From positions 1 to 8,712 of the forward strand of contig CAIPNN010000296.1 in assembly GCA_903866425.1 (NCBI GenBank): a stretch of DNA of 8,712 nt, in the 5' to 3' direction. A program made the position numbers and the translations under genes. Below are positions 5,419 to 8,712 of the stretch, piece by piece; within the stretch, counting starts at the first letter, position 1, and each line of letters begins with the position of its first letter. Under the pieces are notes generated by a model that did no database searches, had not been told where the DNA came from, and worked only from the letters and a program-made list of their open reading frames with translations. The stretch is from an uncultured Actinomycetes bacterium. GTDB lineage: Bacteria > Actinomycetota > Thermoleophilia > Miltoncostaeales > Miltoncostaeaceae.

Positions 5419-5431
5419 GCCCCCGGGGGTA
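5417..5431. promoter_or_regulatory. candidate CsoR-type operator in the divergent membrane protein / MFS promoter
   Basis: TAGCCCC C GGGGGTA is a 15-base inverted repeat with one mismatched pair, containing the perfect palindrome CCCCCGGGGG (5420-5429). It lies between two outward-facing candidate -10 elements, where one bound repressor would block both. On the minus strand it reads ATACCCCC..., sharing eight bases with the trxB-leader site (ATACCCCC), and the flanks GTAG...ATAC recall the Mycobacterium csoR operator. Function is inferred. Confidence 0.42.
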
Positions 5432-5437
5432 TACGGT
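5432..5437 (+). promoter_or_regulatory. candidate -10 element of the MFS operon
   Basis: TACGGT fits TANNNT and predicts a start at about 5444, three bases before ATG 5447. No Shine-Dalgarno lies before that ATG. The fit is weaker than for the other candidate leaderless promoters here. Confidence 0.3.
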
Positions 5438-5446
5438 GCATCGGCA

Positions 5447-6958
5447 ATGCGAATGCCACGACCGCCTGCCCTGCTCCGCGCCCGTGCGCGCCTGAGGCAG
5501 CACCCGCGGTGGCGGTGGATGGCCATGGCGGTGGTGGCCGGCGGGATGATGCTGCAGGTGCTGAACATCAGCATCGTCAACATCGCGCTGCCGTCGATCT
5601 CAAACGACTTCAATTCGGGCGTGTCGGGGACCGGCTGGGTGGTCACCGGCTACCTGGTGACCCAGGCGGTGCTGCTGCCCATCGCCGGCCGCGCCGGTGA
5701 TCTGTTCGGCCGCCGCCGCGTGTGGGTGGCGGGCATCCTCATCATGGTGCTGGCCTCCGCGCTGTGCGCGCTTGCATGGAGCGAGCTGGCGCTGGTGGTG
5801 TTCCGCATCCTCCAGGGCGTGGGTGCATCGGCCATGGCCCCCACGGCCTTTGCGTACGCGGCCATCCTTTTCCCACCCGAAAAGCGCGGCCTTGCCCTCG
5901 GGGTGCTGTCCGGTGTCATGGCCATCGCACCGGTGGTGGCGCTGAACATCGCAGGCGTGCTCGTGGGGGTGGGGGGATGGCGCAGCGTGTTCTGGTTCAC
6001 CCCTGTGGTCGCCGCCATTGTGCTGGTGGGGGCCGTCTTTGTGATGCGCGAGCGCCCGCCGGTGGAGCACGGCCCGTTCGATGTGCTGGGGGCCATCCTC
6101 GCCGCGCTGGGTCTCTTCCCGCTGCTCATTGCCCTGTCGCAGGCGTCGTACTGGGGATGGGCCGCGCCACGGACGCTGGCCATGGCGCTCCTCGGCGTCG
6201 TGTTTCTGGCGCTGTTCTTCTGGCGTGAGCGCGTCGCCCCCGATCCGATGCTCGACCTTTCGCTGCTCAGCCTTTCAACGGTCCGCAACTCCAACATCAC
6301 GGGGTTTCTCGTGGGTGCGGCGATGTTCGGCACCCTGCTGGTGCTGCCGTTCTACTTCTCGACGGTGCTCGGGTACTCCAACGTGCACCTGTCGCTGGCC
6401 ATCACCCCGGTGGCGGTGTGCTTCATGATCGCGTCGCCGGCATCGGGGCGTTTGATGAGTCGCTATGGCAGCGACACCGTGGTGCGTGTCGCGGTCGGCA
6501 CCGCCCTGATCGGCAGCGTCGTACTCGGTTTCGGTGCGCTGGCGCAGTCGTACGTGTGGATGCTGCCGGGGCTCATCCTCGCCGGCGTCGGGCTGGCGGC
6601 GGCCACCGCGCCGGTGACCACCACGGCAATTCACGAGGCGCCGCAGGCGCGCCTCGGTGTGGCGGCGTCGCTCCCGAATGTCTCCCGGTATGCGGGCGGC
6701 GCACTCGGGGCTGCACTGCTCGGTACGGTGCTCGCGATGTCACTCCCCATGTCCGTCACCGCCGACGAGGGCCTGCTGGCCCCTGCGCTGCGTACCGACG
6801 CCGCCCATGGCATGCAGCGCGCGCTGCTGGCCGCCGCCGCCCTGTTGCTTGTGGGAATCGTCGCGGCCTTCCGCATGCCGCGGGTTGTGGGGCCGGGCGC
6901 GCGCATCGCGGCGATGGTGTCGGGCACCGATGTGCCCAATGCGCGAGCCCCCGATTGA
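5447..6958 (+). CDS. MFS transporter, DHA2 (EmrB/QacA-like, 14-helix) family
   Basis: A 503-residue major facilitator with about 14 membrane segments, related to proton-driven multidrug exporters. Motif A is clear (GRAGDLFGRRR, 81-91), as are VNIALPSI in helix 1 and FRILQGVGASAMAP (119-132). Two features depart from the drug-antiporter pattern: the acidic residue usual before TIVNVALP is Asn40 (LNISIVNIALP), and antiporter motif C, normally GPxxGG, reads ALNIAG (165-170). The Arg-rich N-terminus (10-24) is cytoplasmic. ATG 5447 has no clear ribosome site; ATG 5453 is a close alternative. Its TGA overlaps the TTG start of the next transporter, so the two are co-translated. Substrate unknown; export of a hydrophobic compound is the default inference, weakened by the motif C change. 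Confidence 0.9.
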   Translation: MRMPRPPALLRARARLRQHPRWRWMAMAVVAGGMMLQVLNISIVNIALPSISNDFNSGVSGTGWVVTGYLVTQAVLLPIAGRAGDLFGRRRVWVAGILIMVLASALCALAWSELALVVFRILQGVGASAMAPTAFAYAAILFPPEKRGLALGVLSGVMAIAPVVALNIAGVLVGVGGWRSVFWFTPVVAAIVLVGAVFVMRERPPVEHGPFDVLGAILAALGLFPLLIALSQASYWGWAAPRTLAMALLGVVFLALFFWRERVAPDPMLDLSLLSLSTVRNSNITGFLVGAAMFGTLLVLPFYFSTVLGYSNVHLSLAITPVAVCFMIASPASGRLMSRYGSDTVVRVAVGTALIGSVVLGFGALAQSYVWMLPGLILAGVGLAAATAPVTTTAIHEAPQARLGVAASLPNVSRYAGGALGAALLGTVLAMSLPMSVTADEGLLAPALRTDAAHGMQRALLAAAALLLVGIVAAFRMPRVVGPGARIAAMVSGTDVPNARAPD

Positions 6959-8151
6959 CCAAGGGCGCATATCTCGCCCTGGTGGCCCTGCTGGTGTTCA
7001 CCATGGGCACCAGCATCATCACCCCGTTGCTGCCGCTCTATGCCGGGCAGTTCAGCCTGTCGAACGGCACGCTCACGCTGCTGTTCGCCACCTATACGGC
7101 GACGGTCGTACCCACCATGCTGGTGGCGGGCAACCTGAGCGACCGCGTGGGGCGCAAGCGGGTGCTCATCCCCGCCATGTTGGTGCTGGGCGCCGGGTCA
7201 GTCGTGTTCGCGTTCACCGAGACGGTGCCCATGCTCTTCGTGGGGCGCGTGCTGCAGGGGCTGGCCGTCGGAATGTTTCTCGGTGTGGGCACCGCATTTG
7301 TCGTGGACCACGCCATCCCGGCCAAGCGCGCGCTTGCGGCCATGGCGGCCGGTGCCTTCTTCCGTCTGGGCTTCGGTCTCGGGCCCGGTATGGCCGGGTT
7401 GGTGGCCGAGTACTGGGGCAACCCCATCCACCGTCCGTTCGAGGTGCATCTGGTGCTGCTGGTCATCGGCCTCGGCTGCGTGATGGTGGCCACTGAGACC
7501 GTGCCCCGCAGGAAGTTCAAGATCGAGGTGCGTGCGGGTGTGCCCAAGGGGCAGATGCGCGGCTTCGCGGGGTTCCTGGCCCCGGCCGCCTTCACCATGA
7601 GCTTCATGGAGGGCACCGTGCTCTCGATCGTGCCGCTGTACCTCTACAAGACGCTGGGTGAGCGCAATGTGGCCATCGCGGGCCTGTGCGGGTTCCTGGT
7701 GCTGGGCCTCGGGGGCATGACTCCCATCTTCACGCGCAACATCGCGCCCCGGAAGGCCGTGATGATCGGCCTCGGCGTCTCGGCCGTGGTCACCTGGCTC
7801 ATCGCAGCCGCCGCGGTGGCCGGCAGTGCCCTGCTCGTGGTGGTTGCCGCCGGCATCATCGGCTTCGTCAACGGGCTCATCCTGCAGGGCGCCACGGTCA
7901 TCTGCGGCACGGTCGTTCCGCTGCAGGAGCGCGGCAAATTGCTGTCGTCGCTCTACATGTGTGCGTATGCCGGAACGGTGCCTGCGGTGGGCCTCGGGTA
8001 CCTGTCGCTGGCCATCGGCCTCACCGGCACGCTCGTGGTGTTCAGCATCGCGGCATGCCTGCTCGCGGCCTGGGTCATCGTGTTCGGCAGGCGCCTGTTC
8101 CCGCGGGTGATCCCGTACGAGGAGCCCATCGCGATACCCTCGCCTGCGTGA
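6955..8151 (+). CDS. MFS transporter, 12-helix type, TTG start
   Basis: A 398-residue major facilitator with about 12 membrane segments. Motif A is intact (GNLSDRVGRKR, 59-69), GRVLQG (97-102) fits motif B, and GFGLGPGMAG (139-148) fits motif C of proton antiporters. Although the frame is open well upstream, TTG 6955 is chosen: it gives TTGA overlapping the previous stop, begins the protein five residues before helix 1, and no ATG or GTG nearby fits (the in-frame ATG for MGTS would cut helix 1). The transporter is not a close copy of the preceding one. It overlaps the following methyltransferase gene by GTGA. Likely an exporter; substrate unknown. Confidence 0.88.
   Translation: MTKGAYLALVALLVFTMGTSIITPLLPLYAGQFSLSNGTLTLLFATYTATVVPTMLVAGNLSDRVGRKRVLIPAMLVLGAGSVVFAFTETVPMLFVGRVLQGLAVGMFLGVGTAFVVDHAIPAKRALAAMAAGAFFRLGFGLGPGMAGLVAEYWGNPIHRPFEVHLVLLVIGLGCVMVATETVPRRKFKIEVRAGVPKGQMRGFAGFLAPAAFTMSFMEGTVLSIVPLYLYKTLGERNVAIAGLCGFLVLGLGGMTPIFTRNIAPRKAVMIGLGVSAVVTWLIAAAAVAGSALLVVVAAGIIGFVNGLILQGATVICGTVVPLQERGKLLSSLYMCAYAGTVPAVGLGYLSLAIGLTGTLVVFSIAACLLAAWVIVFGRRLFPRVIPYEEPIAIPSPA
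8135..8140 (+). promoter_or_regulatory. candidate -10 element for a leaderless rlmN transcript
   Basis: TACCCT fits TANNNT and ends 7 bases before GTG 8148, predicting a start at about 8147. It lies in the end of the transporter gene, where it is created by a rare ATA Ile codon next to CCC; the nearby Ile uses ATC. No Shine-Dalgarno precedes the GTG. Confidence 0.35.
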
Positions 8152-8712
8152 GCGACAACATCTCATCAATTCTCAAGGGCTGGGGTGAGCCCGCCTATCG
8201 CATCAAGCAGGTGGAAGATGCGCGGCGGAGCGGCATCCGGTCGTGGGAAGACGTCACAACACTGCCCAAGGCGCTTCGCGAGAAGCTCACCGAGGTGGTG
8301 CCGCTGTGGAGCGTCACGCCCGAGGCCGTGGCCGAGAGCAAGGACGGCACGCTCAAGTGGCGTCTGCGCACCCACGACGGCATGGCCATCGAGAGCGTGC
8401 TCATCAAGCACGCCCGTGGGCGTCGCACCCTGTGCGTGTCGAGCCAGGCCGGCTGCGCGCTCGGCTGCAAGTTCTGTGCCACGGGTGCCATGGGCCCGGG
8501 CCGTGACCTCACCACGCGGGAGATCGCCGACCAGGCCTTCCTCGCCGCCGACGTGGCCCGCGAGGCGGAGGCCCGCGTGAGCAACGTGGTGTTCATGGGC
8601 ATGGGCGAGCCCCTGCAGAACACCGAGGCGGTGTTCGGCGCCATCCGTGAGATGCACTCGCCCGAGGGCCTTGGCATCTCGGCCCGTCAGATCGCCGTGT
8701 CAACCGCCGGCT
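8148..8712 (+). CDS. rlmN: RlmN/Cfr-family radical SAM 23S rRNA (adenine2503) methyltransferase, 3'-truncated by window edge
   Basis: The first 188 residues of a dual-specificity RNA methyltransferase that places a methyl group on C2 of A2503 in 23S rRNA (and of A37 in some tRNAs). Visible are the N-terminal domain, the [4Fe-4S] motif CALGCKFC (Cys103, Cys107, Cys110), the conserved Cys96 in TLCVSSQAGC, and GMGEP in VVFMGMGEPLQN (near 160). The methyl-carrying Cys near the C-terminus lies beyond the window. GTG 8148 overlaps the transporter stop as GTGA and gives a family-like N-terminus, with the iron-sulfur motif only about 20 residues earlier than in the Escherichia protein. The N-terminal EPAYRIKQ resembles Cfr, while GMGEP is RlmN-like, so RlmN is favoured. 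It may also have its own promoter. Confidence 0.93.
   Translation, partial: MSDNISSILKGWGEPAYRIKQVEDARRSGIRSWEDVTTLPKALREKLTEVVPLWSVTPEAVAESKDGTLKWRLRTHDGMAIESVLIKHARGRRTLCVSSQAGCALGCKFCATGAMGPGRDLTTREIADQAFLAADVAREAEARVSNVVFMGMGEPLQNTEAVFGAIREMHSPEGLGISARQIAVSTAG

Noticed and set aside
4638..5495. A 285-codon plus-strand frame across the zinc-ribbon and membrane protein genes
   Set aside because: It has no domain, is Gln/His-rich, and conflicts with genes that have CxxC pairs or membrane helices.
6418..6954. Longer N-terminus for the second MFS transporter
   Set aside because: The upstream part is an Arg/Gly-rich shadow of the first transporter; helix 1 begins just after TTG 6955.
1..8712. 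tRNA, rRNA, CRISPR, transposase, phage or toxin-antitoxin genes
   Set aside because: None seen on either strand; gene content and composition look like continuous chromosomal backbone.

Overview
This window is a dense, high-GC stretch (about two thirds G+C or more by eye) with short intergenic gaps, GTG and TTG starts, many 4-base stop/start overlaps and several likely leaderless starts. Together these suggest the chromosome of an Actinomycetota-type bacterium, possibly a deep-branching, uncultured lineage; no gene fixes the taxon. There is no mobile element, CRISPR array, rRNA or tRNA, and no gene-free stretch over 41 bases.

Left block, plus strand (1-2766): the 3' part of a HAD-family hydrolase gene overlaps by 4 bases a polytopic membrane protein gene, which overlaps by 4 bases a second, paralogous membrane protein gene. 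I cannot name this family. Each protein is built from two internal repeats.

Middle block, minus strand (4582 down to 2763): a tight operon trxB - trxA - FmdB-type zinc ribbon - CsoR-family repressor. It holds thioredoxin reductase, thioredoxin, a small zinc ribbon with a His/Cys-rich tail, and a DUF156 repressor that keeps both family cysteines but has Arg where copper sensors have His, as in the persulfide sensor CstR. Divergent to trxB is a 67-residue zinc-ribbon protein (4622-4825), which meets tail to tail a four-helix membrane protein (5405-4809, minus).

Right block, plus strand (5447-8712): a DHA2-type MFS transporter, a second 12-helix MFS transporter starting at TTG, and the 5' part of an RlmN/Cfr-family radical SAM rRNA methyltransferase starting at GTG, each overlapping the previous gene by 4 bases.

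The most interesting signal links the blocks. The trxB leader carries ATACC-N7-GGTAT, the form of CsoR/CstR-family operators, and the 41-base divergent promoter region before the MFS genes carries a related site, TAGCCCC-C-GGGGGTA. This suggests one locally encoded CsoR-family repressor, probably sensing persulfide or thiol stress rather than copper, that autoregulates the thioredoxin operon and may also control the divergent membrane protein / MFS exporter promoter. The trxB/zinc-ribbon intergenic region also has a symmetric TTAGTCTAA that can act as a -10 element in both directions.
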